Assembly (NCBI RefSeq): GCF_001619985.1
Contig: NW_017264207.1
Span: 129,294-193,293, forward strand
Length of the DNA: 64,000 bases
Source of the DNA: Xylona heveae TC161
Taxonomy: Eukaryota; Ascomycota; Xylonomycetes; Xylonales; Xylonaceae
Direction: 5' to 3'
Below the pieces are notes generated by a model that was not told where the DNA came from, searched no databases, and saw only the letters and a list, made by a program, of their open reading frames with translations. A program made the translations under genes and the position numbers. Of this stretch, positions 33,843-43,823 are shown piece by piece (the stretch's first letter is position 1; each line of letters starts with the position of its first letter).

Positions 33843-35570
33843 TTTGGGCGGTTACGGTTCTGCTCTTGAATTTTAAGGAGATGTTCGGTGCAAAGGTGCA
33901 ACGGTAACACACTGCATGGACATTGGAAAAAGTAGCTGCCAGGCCTATCACGGAGGCAATGTCGTGGGGGCCTATGGTCGAGGGCGTTGTGGATTGCTGC
34001 TCGTGTTGTCCCTTGTCCCGAATAATTCACTTTTGCTGCTTCATGACGATAAGTTGCCATTTGCAGTTAGACCCGTAGACATTCACTTCGGACTAGCGCA
34101 ATATTGCTGCGGAGCGGAATAACTACGCATCCGATAAACTCGCTGAGTCATCGATTTACCCGGAATCTATTTCTCCAGAAGGGGAAAAGGCCAGCGGACA
34201 ATGGAGGATGAGAAAGCGGATCACCAAAGCAATCATCGTTCCATGTGCTCAAGGAATAAGGTCCCTAATGGGGGATAAGAAAAAGAAAGCACTACATCTT
34301 TTGCATCGGGATCTTCGGCATGATCCCTACTCTACTACTATGCATCTCTGTTAACAACTGTTCCATCTAGAGTAACGCTCTCGTCCCGAAAAGGCGGGCC
34401 TGGCCTCTGTCCTTGGCGTGTATATATACTGAACCGGGGGTCGTGCAATTCTTGGGCGGCAGAAGCAAACAGGGAGAAAGAGATTAGTATTTTGTTCTAA
34501 TTTCGAATAGTCATTAATGTATTGTAAATTATTGTGTTCATTAGCTAAGAATTGTAGGAAGATTAGTAGCCTGACCCGTGGACGAGGTTAGACTGTTATT
34601 GTAGGCTCATCAGGCATGTAATCGGTCGTTTGTTAGAGCGGAAGTAGGCGATACGTAAGCCCCGACCGCTGCGGGACCCTCGGAGACCTGGTGGCCTCTC
34701 CCATCCCATCACATCAGACGTTCCGCGAGAGATTCATAGAATTATTTCCCTTAACCCTCCTACCCACTGTATTACCTTCTAATTCTCCGCCACCAAATAA
34801 CTTTTTTTCCTCCACCACATTCATCTCGCTCTTTCTGTACCTTCCGTCCTTCAAGTCTTTCCGAGACACACTCCACGATTCTTTTGTATTCTATTATATC
34901 CTCTCTGCGTCTGCGCCACTTACAGCTCCTACTACAACGATCGCCGTTTCTTCACATCTCCCCCCCTTTGGAACCAATTCTCTCGACTGCATCGTCTCTC
35001 ATCTCTAATCAATTCTTGTCTGCACATTTGTCTGGTCCTACGACGTTGACCTGACAGAAACCACACTTCTCACATTCGCTATCCCTTTCGAGTGCTTTCA
35101 ATTCGTCTATTGCAAAGCTTCGCTACCTTGAGAGGCCACGCATTGCGTTTGACTTCACCTCCGTACTCTTTATCCGACAGGACAGGGTATGTAAGCATTT
35201 TCCCCGGAAGATTTGGTCCGAGCACATTCCCTGCCCATGCATGCTCTTTTTTTAGGCTGCACTCTTGCATAACGATAGCCTTTTAGCGTCCCTGGCGAAT
35301 CGGGACAGGACAATTGCTGACTCCTCCCTCATAGCAGACAGGTCGCCGCCCACTCGTGATACATCACGAATCTCAATCTCACACTACTTCAAGCAGTCGC
35401 TCTCAACTCCTACGGGTCCTCCTTTGATATCACTTTTCTGCTCGACTCTCCGTCTTCTCCTTTTCCCCTTCGCCGTCAGTGCCGCCCAGCTCCCTTCCCT
35501 TTTAATGTCCCGCACTATTTCTTTCGACCCTACCCTCCACCCACCGCCGCAGTCGTCGTCGGCGGAAAAA
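33843..35570. other. Divergent upstream region of zinc-knuckle and ORMDL genes
   Basis: This 1.7-kb region contains a possible solo LTR-like segment at 34349-34713 (separate entry) and, beyond it, C/T-rich sequence that probably forms the ORMDL leader. A candidate 5'-leader intron lies at 35187-35255, with a GTATGT donor and a TTTTTTTAG acceptor. Open frames here (for example 34691-35008) have leader-like composition and are not called. Confidence 0.5.
34349..34713. mobile_element. Possible solo LTR-like element
   Basis: The segment starts TGTTAACAACTG and ends CCCATCCCATCACA, so it has TGT...ACA termini. It is about 365 bases with a GTATATATAC TATA-like site at 34420-34429, an AT-rich middle and a GC-rich end (GATACGTAAGCCCCGACCGC). 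This fits the layout of a gypsy-type solo LTR. No internal coding region is present and no clear target-site duplication was found, so the borders are estimates. Confidence 0.4.
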
Positions 35571-36279
35571 ATGAGTGAAGGGACTAAAGGTGGCCGCCGA
35601 AGGCGGTCGAGCAGTTTGCTCTATACCGAACCGCCAGAATCTATGGAGCACAGGAGTGACCAGGAAGCTCTGCCCAATGGGAACGCCGACTGGGTCAATG
35701 CTAAAGGTGCGTGGAAGAAAGATTTGCCCCAAAAAGGTCCACTTGAAGGGGTGCAATCTTAAGTGTAGAAAATGTGTAGTGAACAATTACTAACATTGTC
35801 ATATTATAGGTGCTTGGATCATTCATTTTGTGCTCATACTTGGTCTCAAACTGCTTTACGGCAGCATTCCCGGCATCTCTCATGAGACGTCGTGGACATT
35901 GACCAACATCTCCTACATGTTCGGTTCCTACGTCATGTTCCACGGTGTCCGTGGTGTTCCCTTCGAGTTCAACGCAGGCGCTTACGACAACTTGAATATG
36001 TGGGAACAGATGGACAATGGCGACCAGTACACGCCAGCCAAGAAGTTCCTCCTCATGGTGCCCGTCATGCTCTTTCTCCTGAGCACACATTATACTCATT
36101 ACGACCTGACGTACTTCACCATCAATTGTCTTGCTGTGCTTGCGGTTGTCATTCCAAAATTGCCTTCGGTCAGTACAATCGCCTTCCCATTTGCCCGCGT
36201 TCTGGCCCAGCTAACATTTTGCATATAGACGCATCGGATGCGCATTGCTCTGTTTTCGGGTGAGCCCGAGGATCGATAG
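35571..36279 (+). CDS. orm1: ORMDL-family sphingolipid biosynthesis regulator
   Basis: Orm proteins sit in the ER membrane and restrain serine palmitoyltransferase. Exons 35571-35706, 35810-36168 and 36229-36279 give 181 residues. The match to yeast Orm1/Orm2 is strong: RRRRSSS (the N-terminal phosphorylation patch targeted by Ypk1-type kinases in yeast), NADWVNAKGAWIIHFVLIL, ETSWTLTNISYMFGSYVMFH, EFNAGAYDNLNMWEQMD, QYTPAKKFLLMVPVMLFLLS, THYTHYD and IPKLPSTHRMRIALFSG. Four hydrophobic segments fit the family. Two in-frame starts exist. The ATG at 35571 has a strong context with A at -3. The ATG at 35505 would add 22 residues but has T at -3. I chose 35571, and leaky scanning is possible. Nothing is broken. 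Confidence 0.92.
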
Positions 36280-36765
36280 CGGCGAAGTTGCTAAACCCCC
36301 TAGTGTGGTGCCATCATCTTCGTCGGCCGTTTCTTTGATTGTCATTTAGCGATTGGATGCCTGGTCTTTTGTCCCATCTCTTATATGCTGAGCATGCCGT
36401 CTCTCGTTGATTGCTAGGCAGATCTAGCGCACATTCATAGTTGTTGGCTTTGTCCGGAGCGTCGGACCCTCCTCCTCCTTTAAAGTCTCGCACGATCAAA
36501 ATGCATGCTCTTTCTGGGTGTTTTCTTCTCCTTTTTTTTCAGAGGCGTCTAATCTCTACATTGCGTATTCACCCAAAAAGTCACGTCATTAGTGTCGCCA
36601 GACTCTCTTTAGTAATTCCAATTCCCAAGTTCCTTTGTCAAGTCCTGCGTGCAAATCCTCTTTTGGTTTCGGCGCGCTTGAGCGGGTATTTCCTGCTATT
36701 AATGCACATCGTCACGGATATTGCGTAGGCCTTGCCCCTGCAATCGTTAAGAGGCCCGTTCGCTT
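36280..36765. other. Intergenic, between convergent genes
   Basis: This is 3' flank between ORMDL and the complex I factor gene. No gene, repeat or RNA is recognisable. Confidence 0.6.
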
Positions 36766-37607
36766 TCAGCGCTTACTAGCTGAGGGACTCCAGCTCTCCG
36801 GCTGCCAGTCTTGCCCGGGGTTGCTCGGCTTTTGCGCCTGCTCCCATGAATCCTTGCCTTTAGTTGATCTCCTGGACTGTTCTTTCTCCTCGGAACCGGT
36901 GACGCCGCTGTGTCCCCCTTTATCTTCGCCCTGCGCTGTCGCGGCGCCGCCCAGGACAGATGCTCCTGAGCCCTGTGACTGCATCGCTGGTTGAGGCTGA
37001 GGGTGAATGTCGGCGTATGAAGGTAGACTGGCCCATCGCTCATCGGCTCGTGCGGCAAGTTGTTTGATTTGTGTCTGGCGGATCAAATCTGCTTCTTGTT
37101 CGGCGATCGACGGAGGTGTCGGACGGACATGACGGAGCCACTGGTGCCATTGCGCTGGCGAACTTGTTTATTTTTTGGACTCTTACACGTCGAAGTGAAG
37201 AGATGCACTCACGATTGACCTGCACATCTGAGTAGTGTGTGCGACGACTGTGATGCACAATCCGACGCAATCTCTGAGCGTTCATGTGATCTTTGAACTC
37301 CCAGTACGTATTTCCTGCCAGGTCCATGCCTGAAAATATCTAAAATCAGCTTCTTGTGTTTCATTGTCATGAACATTTCTAAACCGATGATAAGCGGAGG
37401 CGTCTTTAAAGGCAGAGTGGTGTGACAGGGCAAGAGAAGTCCCAAGCATGTCGACGAATTTCAAGTCACAATATTTTTTTAGAATATTGAAATGTATACA
37501 TTTCACATACCGACTAAGAATTGTCGACGCCACGGAAGCCGTAGACTCTTCCAACGAAACCATAGCCGTCGGATCGGCCCGACATGGGAAGACGCTGTGG
37601 AGGTCAT
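36766..37607 (-). CDS. NDUFAF2/NDUFA12-family complex I factor
   Basis: NDUFAF2-type proteins (B17.2L/mimitin) are mitochondrial factors for assembly of respiratory complex I and are paralogues of subunit NDUFA12. Three exons on the minus strand, 37607-37511, 37329-37213 and 37154-36766, encode 200 residues. The first exon gives MTSTASSHVGPIRRLWFRW and LRLPWRRQFLVG, a basic start compatible with mitochondrial import. The second gives MDLAGNTYWEFKDHMNAQRL and RRIVHHSRRTHYSDVQVN. The third gives PQWHQWLRHVRPTPPSIAEQ. These are the signature blocks of the family (GNTYWEF; W-H-WLR--R--PP). The last about 100 residues are Gly/Ser/Gln-rich and poorly conserved, as in fungal homologues. The first intron, 181 nt, is longer than most here and carries a palindrome next to its donor. 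The assembly factor is preferred over the core subunit because of the long tail. Confidence 0.87.
37488..37505. repeat. 18-bp perfect palindrome in intron 1 of the complex I factor gene
   Basis: TGAAATGTATACATTTCA is its own reverse complement. It begins a few bases inside the 5' splice site of the intron on the minus strand. It is flanked by a second inverted repeat, CAATATT at 37469-37475 and AATATTG at 37483-37489. Confidence 0.85.
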
Positions 37608-38305
37608 CGGCTATGTGCGGGTGGCACTGTCCACTATGAAGGTTGAAGGATCAACGTATCGTAAAACGTATTCGCAAAACCTTCGAGACCAATACCTAGA
37701 TGAAGAGGATGGAAATCATACTTTAAAGAAACAGTTGAAGAGTATTGGTGGTAATGAAGGAGCGGCTATTGGTTGTTGGGGGATTGTTGTCATCGTCATA
37801 CGGTGTGGCGCAGGCTGGGGTAAAATGGGGACGAGGGGAATACCCGTTGTGGCGGTGTTGAATAAGCTGTGGCTTACGTCCGGGTCAGGCTCATTTCCCC
37901 TTCCCCTCCTAAGTCGTCAACCAGCTCTTGACAATTAACACTTTCCTGCAAGACTACCTGTCAGCTGGAGGCTGACGCATATAATATCCTCCCTATTGAT
38001 CCCATCTTGCAGTATATTCATTTATGATATCCTTTTCTATCTATTCTGGGCTACTGTGGTGTATCTGCCTGAGTTAAAACACCCTGTCAAACGTTCCTTC
38101 CCACTTTCGTCATCCCGCATTCTTCAAGAAGTCCGAGCAACAGCCGACCCCTCCAATCCCTGATACTCCACCTTTTTTTGTTTGGGAGTCCCAATTAAGT
38201 CTCACAGTGTTCCGCAGCGCTATATATTCACACATTTTCACATTCAGCGCTCTAGCCGGGCATTTCCAACTAGTTGACAATCTCTGAACTCTCTTGAACG
38301 TGACC
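37608..38305. other. Divergent promoter region
   Basis: This is 698 bases between the starts of the complex I factor gene and the calponin-homology gene. It is presumed to hold both promoters, and no gene is seen. Confidence 0.6.
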
Positions 38306-40547
38306 ATGGCGTCCGTGACGTCTCTCGATCGGGACTTGCGCAATATGCGCTTGTCAAAGTATACCCCGCAGGCCGCTAATGAGGCCCGCGACTGGATTGA
38401 AGAATCACTTGGTGAGCGATTGCCGGGGGGAGACTTGCTAGAGGCTTTGAAGAGTGGCGTCGCGCTGTGCAAGTAAGTGTTGTGATAGTTGAAGTTGCAA
38501 GAGGATTACCTCTAGGTTTCGAGCATATGCTGACAAGGCCATTGTTCTGGCTAGGTTGGTTAATCTTGCCGTGGGTCCACCGGGTATCAAATTCAAGGCA
38601 TCACCTATGCCATTCGTACAAATGGAAAATATCTCGCACTTCTTACATGCGTGCCAAGTTGCGCCACTCAGTTTGCCGCCCCATGACGTCTTCCTCACTG
38701 TGGATTTGTATGAAGGCAAAGATCCCGCACAGGTATTGCAATGCATCGGTGCTTTCAGTAGGGCCGCGCATAACCTTCGGCCGCAAGTGTTTAAGCGCAG
38801 TATTGGTCCGAAAGGGAAGAATCCGGCAATGAGCCCGCAGGCAACTGGCTCCAGCACTGGTGAGGCCGGTATTGCAGGGCTCAGAAAAGTAGGCCCAGGT
38901 ATTGGATACTCGAGTCCTGGCTCCCAAAGGTCTCCGGCAAGAGCAATGAGCCCCGCTTTGACGGGAGGTTCGAATATCTCAAAGACTTCGGCCGATGGTG
39001 CCTCGTCTCCTCGTGGAGTGTCTACGTGGAGCAAGAAGAGCGACGAGTTCGTCACTAATCCGGCATGGAATATTCATCAATACGGATACATGGGGGGGGC
39101 TAGTCAGGGAAACCAGGGTGTTGCATTTGGCGCACGACGTCAAATCACTTCTCCTTCACCGGCTATTCCGAGCCTTGCCGAAAAGCAACGAAAGCGAGAA
39201 CAGGAAGAGCAACGACTGCGGATGCAGGCAGAAGAGGCGGAACATAAGCGACGGTTTGAGCGAGAAGCTGAGGAGGAAAGGGAACGGCTTGCTGAAGAGA
39301 AACATTGGGAAGAGGAAACTGTGAAGCAGCGTGAACTTGAGAGACAACAGGTTGCAGAAGAGCAAGCACGGTGGCGGGAGGAGGAAGAACGGTGGAAGAA
39401 GGATGAAGAGCGCCGAGTCAAAGAAGAAAGAGAAGTAGAACAGCGCCTCGAAAACGAGCGAGAACGGAAGAGGGCGGGGAGCGACGCGCGACTTCGGGGC
39501 CAGTTTCTCAGCGAGTACCAGGCCGAGCGAGGCGGTCGGGCATCCCGATCTGCCAGCTACGACAACCCTGAACTACGCGCGGAGCGCGAGCGGGTTCGAG
39601 ATTTGGAGCGGCAACTCGAAGAAGCGCGCGACCGAGAACGAGAATACGAACACGATCGACACAAGCATCACCATCAAGAGCATCAGCGTCACAACCTCCA
39701 AGCGCACGACCTCTATCTCCGCGAAAAGGAAGAAGCAGAGAGAGCTGCACACCCGGCCTCTCACCTGTCCGCCCAGAAAGACAGCGACGAGGCTTGGCGG
39801 GAAAGCGAGCGTGACTATCTGCGCAGAGAATGGAGCAGAGCGCAACATGCTGACCCTGAACCTGCACCACCTGCACCTCCAGTCCATCGTTCCGGCGCTC
39901 GTTCGCCGTCCTTTTACCATCGCGACGATGAACCCTTGCAGCGCCGCTCCCCCGTCCCTCCAGCTCGTCCCCTTCCCAACCCTGCGGCAACGTCGCCCCC
40001 TCCACCATCACTACCTTCCCGCCCGCTTCCGGATCCTGTTGCCTATGCCGCAGCAAATGCAAACCGCAACCCCGCCAACCCCGCCGACGCTTCTTCTGAC
40101 ACTACGCCCAGCTCCCACCCCGCAAACGTTGGACCAAACCGCACCGAACGCTTCCTTGCGTCCAACCCTGCGCCTGCCGCTCCCAAACCACAGTCGCATT
40201 ACCCCTCTGAAATCGGAATGACGTCGACCTCTGAACGCGATGCCGAGGACGCCCGCCGTGTCGCGTCACAAAACAAAACCAAGGCTGGCGGATGGGCTAG
40301 CAAATCTCTCCTCGAGCGTGAAATGGAGCGTGAGCGGGAACGACAGCGCGAGTGGGAAGCAAACCAGGCGGCGACTCAAGAAGCAGCGTCTAAAGGCCAG
40401 CGCGAGGATGGCTCAGGCGCTGGACCCGGACAGTCCTGGGACGTCAATCAGTATGGCTTCTTGGGAGGAGATAGCCAGAATCGAGGTGCAGGCGGGATCA
40501 ACTTTGGTGGAAGAAGGCAGATTATTGGACCTAGGCCGCCCCGTTGA
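38306..40547 (+). CDS. Long calponin/transgelin-type actin-binding protein (Scp1-like)
   Basis: This appears to be a fungal relative of the actin-bundling protein Scp1/transgelin. Two exons, 38306-38472 and 38555-40547, encode 719 residues. The N-terminus is a single calponin-homology domain, about residues 10-150: YTPQAANEARDWIEESLGER, GDLLEALKSGVALCKLVNL, KASPMPFVQMENISHFLHAC and FLTVDLYEGKDPAQVLQCIG. Two calponin-like repeats follow. One is near residues 226-252 (WNIHQYGYMGGASQGNQG, FGARRQI), and one is at the very C-terminus near 684-713 (WDVNQYGFLGGDSQNRGAGG, FGGRRQI). Between them lies a long charged coiled coil of Glu/Arg/Lys heptads (about 270-400) and a Pro/Ala-rich stretch. Yeast Scp1 is only about 200 residues, so the coiled coil and Pro-rich insert are a filamentous-fungus elaboration. 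Cortical actin or septum function is inferred. Confidence 0.9.
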
Positions 40548-41393
40548 GTCTGTTAGTTTGAGTTTGTTGGTCTTATTACCTAGGTTTCTTGGACCTTTGT
40601 AAGGCATACGAATATTTATCAGGCTTGTCGGAGTGAATTTACGCTGCGTATCTCTTTACTCTGCCGTTCTTAACTTCCACTTCTTCTTTGTTTTTTTGTT
40701 TTTTTTTTTTTTTTGCCACTACTACTTGCGTCGATGACATGGACAAGTTGATTAGTTGTCCATTATACACTTTTGCTTTTTATCTTTACAATTGCCCTAG
40801 CCATACCCATTTTAACACTGTACTATCGTTTTATTCTTTTACGCTTTGTATATATTTTGTGGTTTTGTTTTGTCCTTTTTCTTTTTTTCCCCTTTTTTTC
40901 CCTTTTTTTTCCCCTTTTCTTCTTCTTTTCTTTTCTTTTTTTTCTTGTGTCATCTTGTGTTGCAGTCGTCTGTTCTGTCTCGAAGAGAAGATTGTGCAAT
41001 CGTCGAGTACAGCGAAGTGATACAGCAGTGATCCTTTACAGCATGCATAGTTGTTATCTATCTAGAGCCTGACTGTAGGTAGGCACTAGATGCATATATA
41101 GCTAATTCAGTCTGTTTAACATCATTTGGCATAGAGGTTCTGTTCAGGGAACGAGTTGTGGGGCAGTGAAATTTCCTTGTTAAGAATATGTACTTCATCT
41201 CTTATAGAGATATTAAGGTGGGTTAGAATATGGGTTAAAAATTAAAATAAAAAAATACAAATGAAATCAATGAAAAAGAAAAAAGAGAAAAAAAGAAAGC
41301 AATAATTTGATTAAACTAATTATTAACCTCGCAAAGAAATTCACACTGGTTCCCAGCTCTCTACTCCACAACCATCAATTACCACCCCAACCC
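40548..41393. other. T-rich intergenic, between convergent genes
   Basis: This is 3' flank with a 16-base T run at 40699-40714 and a long pyrimidine tract at about 40860-40950. Open frames through the tract are compositional artefacts. No gene is called. Confidence 0.6.
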
Positions 41394-42350
41394 TTACTCG
41401 AGCTTGAAATCAGACAAATCCAAAAACTCCTCAAAGGTGGTCAACTTGCCCCTGGTCACCTTCGCCGTGGCCTCCATCAACTCCTTTGTATTTGGTCCAT
41501 AATACCCAAACTCATCAATATACAGCATCATCTCGGACAACATGTTCGCGCCCACGGGGGGCAGGAACTGCTTCCACATCTCGACCGGGACCTGCTTATA
41601 CACCACCTTCCTGCCCGTCTTCTTCGCCAGCGCCGCCGCAATGCCCGCATGGGTACACAGCTCCGTCGACGCCGCGAGCGTCTTGCCCTCGAACTTCTCC
41701 GGGTCTGCCAGTATCGCGCCCACATACTTGCCCGTGTCGTGCTCAATGTCGATCTGCGGGATCAGGCTGTCGGGCTTCATCACGCTCGCAATCGCGTAGA
41801 TGCGGTTGCCCGCCTCGTCGGTCTCCCCTGTCGGCCGCGGTCCCATGTGGCCCGTGTAGTTGGTCATGAACCCGCCAGGAGCGAAAAACGCGCTCTTAAT
41901 GGACTTGCTGCGGACGTATTGCTCGACTTTGGCTTTCGCGTCGAACCCTTCCACTTTGGTGTATTTCCCGTGCGAGACCTCGCTGACGTGTGCGAGCGTG
42001 CTGAAGATCAGGAAGGACACCCCCGCGGCAACGCAGGCGTCGGCGATGGCTACCCCCTGGGCGTATTCCCGTGCGCCAAAGTCCGCGGTGTCGTAGACGG
42101 TGTTGGTCATCCCGAAGACGGTGTGGGCGTTGGACAGAGCGGAGGTGAGAGTGGACGGGGAGAATGGGTCGGCGGAGACCATCTCGACGCCCCGCGAGGA
42201 AAGGGATTGAGAGGCAGCGGAGGATGTGTTGCGCGTTACCCCCCGCAGGGTGTATTCTGAGGATAGGACGGGGTCGTTGAGGACGTAGTTGATGAGGGAC
42301 CCGCCTTGGTTGCCGGTTGCGCCGAAGACGACGAGTAGTTTGGGAGCCAT
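41394..42350 (-). CDS. NmrA-like family NAD(P)-binding protein
   Basis: This is a single-exon gene of 318 residues. The N-terminus LLVVFGATGNQGGSLINYVL contains the GxxGxxG dinucleotide-binding motif of atypical short-chain dehydrogenases of the NmrA/HSCARG group. Further family features are VTRNTSSAASQSL, VFGMTNTVYDT, AGVSFLIFSTLAHVSEVSHG, KYTKVEGFDAKAKVEQYVR (the usual Tyr-xxx-Lys is not a classical active site here) and AFFAPGGFMTNYTGHMGPR. Such proteins sense NADP(H) redox state (NmrA itself modulates the nitrogen regulator AreA) or act as isoflavone-reductase-like enzymes. The exact role cannot be read from sequence. The ATG at 42350 gives the expected length. It is a stand-alone gene with no cluster partner. 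Confidence 0.9.
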   Translation of the reverse strand: MAPKLLVVFGATGNQGGSLINYVLNDPVLSSEYTLRGVTRNTSSAASQSLSSRGVEMVSADPFSPSTLTSALSNAHTVFGMTNTVYDTADFGAREYAQGVAIADACVAAGVSFLIFSTLAHVSEVSHGKYTKVEGFDAKAKVEQYVRSKSIKSAFFAPGGFMTNYTGHMGPRPTGETDEAGNRIYAIASVMKPDSLIPQIDIEHDTGKYVGAILADPEKFEGKTLAASTELCTHAGIAAALAKKTGRKVVYKQVPVEMWKQFLPPVGANMLSEMMLYIDEFGYYGPNTKELMEATAKVTRGKLTTFEEFLDLSDFKLE

Positions 42351-43823
42351 TTTTTTTTGTTTAGTGTTGGATGTCTTTTATTTTATTTTTAATTTTTTTT
42401 TTTGTTTTCTTGTTGTTGTATGCTTAGGGTGTTGAGATGTTTGGTGTAGATGTCTTCTTTGATTTTTATATCTTGTGTTGCTGTCAATTGGCAGTGCAAT
42501 TGGTGATAATGTAGTAAGGATTGATAGTTCCGTAGCGGCAATGGCAATGACAATTATCAGTCCGAGTGGAATGCAATGCAATGGAGCTGTCTCGTCTTTC
42601 TATCGGCGGGGTGGGATTTATATAACCATATATTTGTAACTGGCCTTCCCATCTGGACTGCTTTGTCCGGTCCGAAGCGCCGGAGTATGCGAGAATAATC
42701 AAGAAATTGGGTAACGTTATCCACAATACAACAGTAATACACAGTATTCCGTAATACACAAACAATCTCAATATTCATAAAAAATGGGTTTAATGCTTTT
42801 AATGGTTTGTTCATCCCGTTGCTTGCTTTGGTAAACCCAATGCTTTTTGCTCTGCCCTGACGGAGTAGTTAATTCGATGATTAGGCCATAAACATTGTAA
42901 GGAATAGGATGATGAGGTCATACATTTTTTCTGTACTCTCTATATCTCCACGTGGATTTAACCTCCGATTTACACAGAACCTTTCACCGAACTACCGAGC
43001 CCCGAATCAGGTACAAAGAGACTACTACCTAGGTAGTTCCTACCTGACCTAAGCTCATGAGGATGTGTAGATCTACGACGATGAAGTGTAGTGTTGATTA
43101 TTCTCGGTCTTGAGTAATAAGGGCACCGACACCACCGACACCACCGAGATACCGAGATACCGAAATACCGAAATAATGAGTGCTGTCCTCGGCCATAAGA
43201 AAGGAAGATATATTAGGGACAACGGGAGCAGGCTTACTTCTAGTCCTGCCTGATCTGTGCTTTGAGGAAGCTATACAGGTACTGTACGGAGGAATTAGAC
43301 AGCAAAATGTAGGATAATCCACGAGTAGAGCACAAAATTTGCACAAATTCGCACAAAAAGTGTAAGCCAGGTAGGTGCTTATCTCCGATTTCCCCGCGTA
43401 AGCCAGTTGGCAGATCTAAAGCTATTCTACAAAGGGTAAATACTAATCTAGTAGGGGAGTAGTGGATTGTTAGTGCGGGTTGCTTATTTTGCGAGATACT
43501 TTGTACATGTGGGCTCACATAATCCACGTAAGATATTTACATTGTGTGAGACGAGACCTGGGTTGAAGAAGGAAGTACAGTCTTAGAGAGCAGGAGAATG
43601 GACGCTTAATGTGGAAAGTTGTATGATTGAGGAGAAGAGTAGTAGGTTGTTGAGAAATCTACTTTCATTAAGCAGTCGAGGCAAGATAGGTATATTTTAT
43701 AGGTGAAGAAGGCTCTAATGCGTATATTTGGTATCTGGGTAGTGATCAAAGGGAAGCAGAATATCGAGCGCTGGAAAGGGAAAAAAAAAAAGAGATGAAT
43801 GAATACTCGCGAGAAGATGGAAG
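42351..43823. other. Intergenic region with nested short tandem repeats
   Basis: This is 1.5 kb with no convincing open frame. It carries the upstream region of the NmrA-like gene, a T-rich stretch near 42350-42410 and the stepwise tandem repeat at 43124-43176. Short AT-rich segments with CTAGGTAGTT-like repeats lie near 43025-43045. Confidence 0.55.
43124..43176 (+). repeat. Nested tandem repeat series
   Basis: Adjacent short units change stepwise: ACCGACACC twice, ACCGAGAT twice, then ACCGAAAT twice. All share the ACCGA core. Confidence 0.8.

Noticed and set aside
34691-35008. 105-codon open frame upstream of ORMDL
   Set aside because: It has CT-rich leader composition, no recognisable domain, and overlaps the end of the LTR-like segment.
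40688-41072. Phe/Leu/Ser-rich open frames resembling membrane proteins
   Set aside because: They are translations of T-rich and pyrimidine tracts in the 3' flank. The hydrophobicity is a composition artefact.
41307-42260. 317-codon plus-strand frame opposite the NmrA-like gene
   Set aside because: It mirrors the NmrA-like coding region, has an Arg/Leu/His-rich unnatural composition, and the minus strand has a clear family match.
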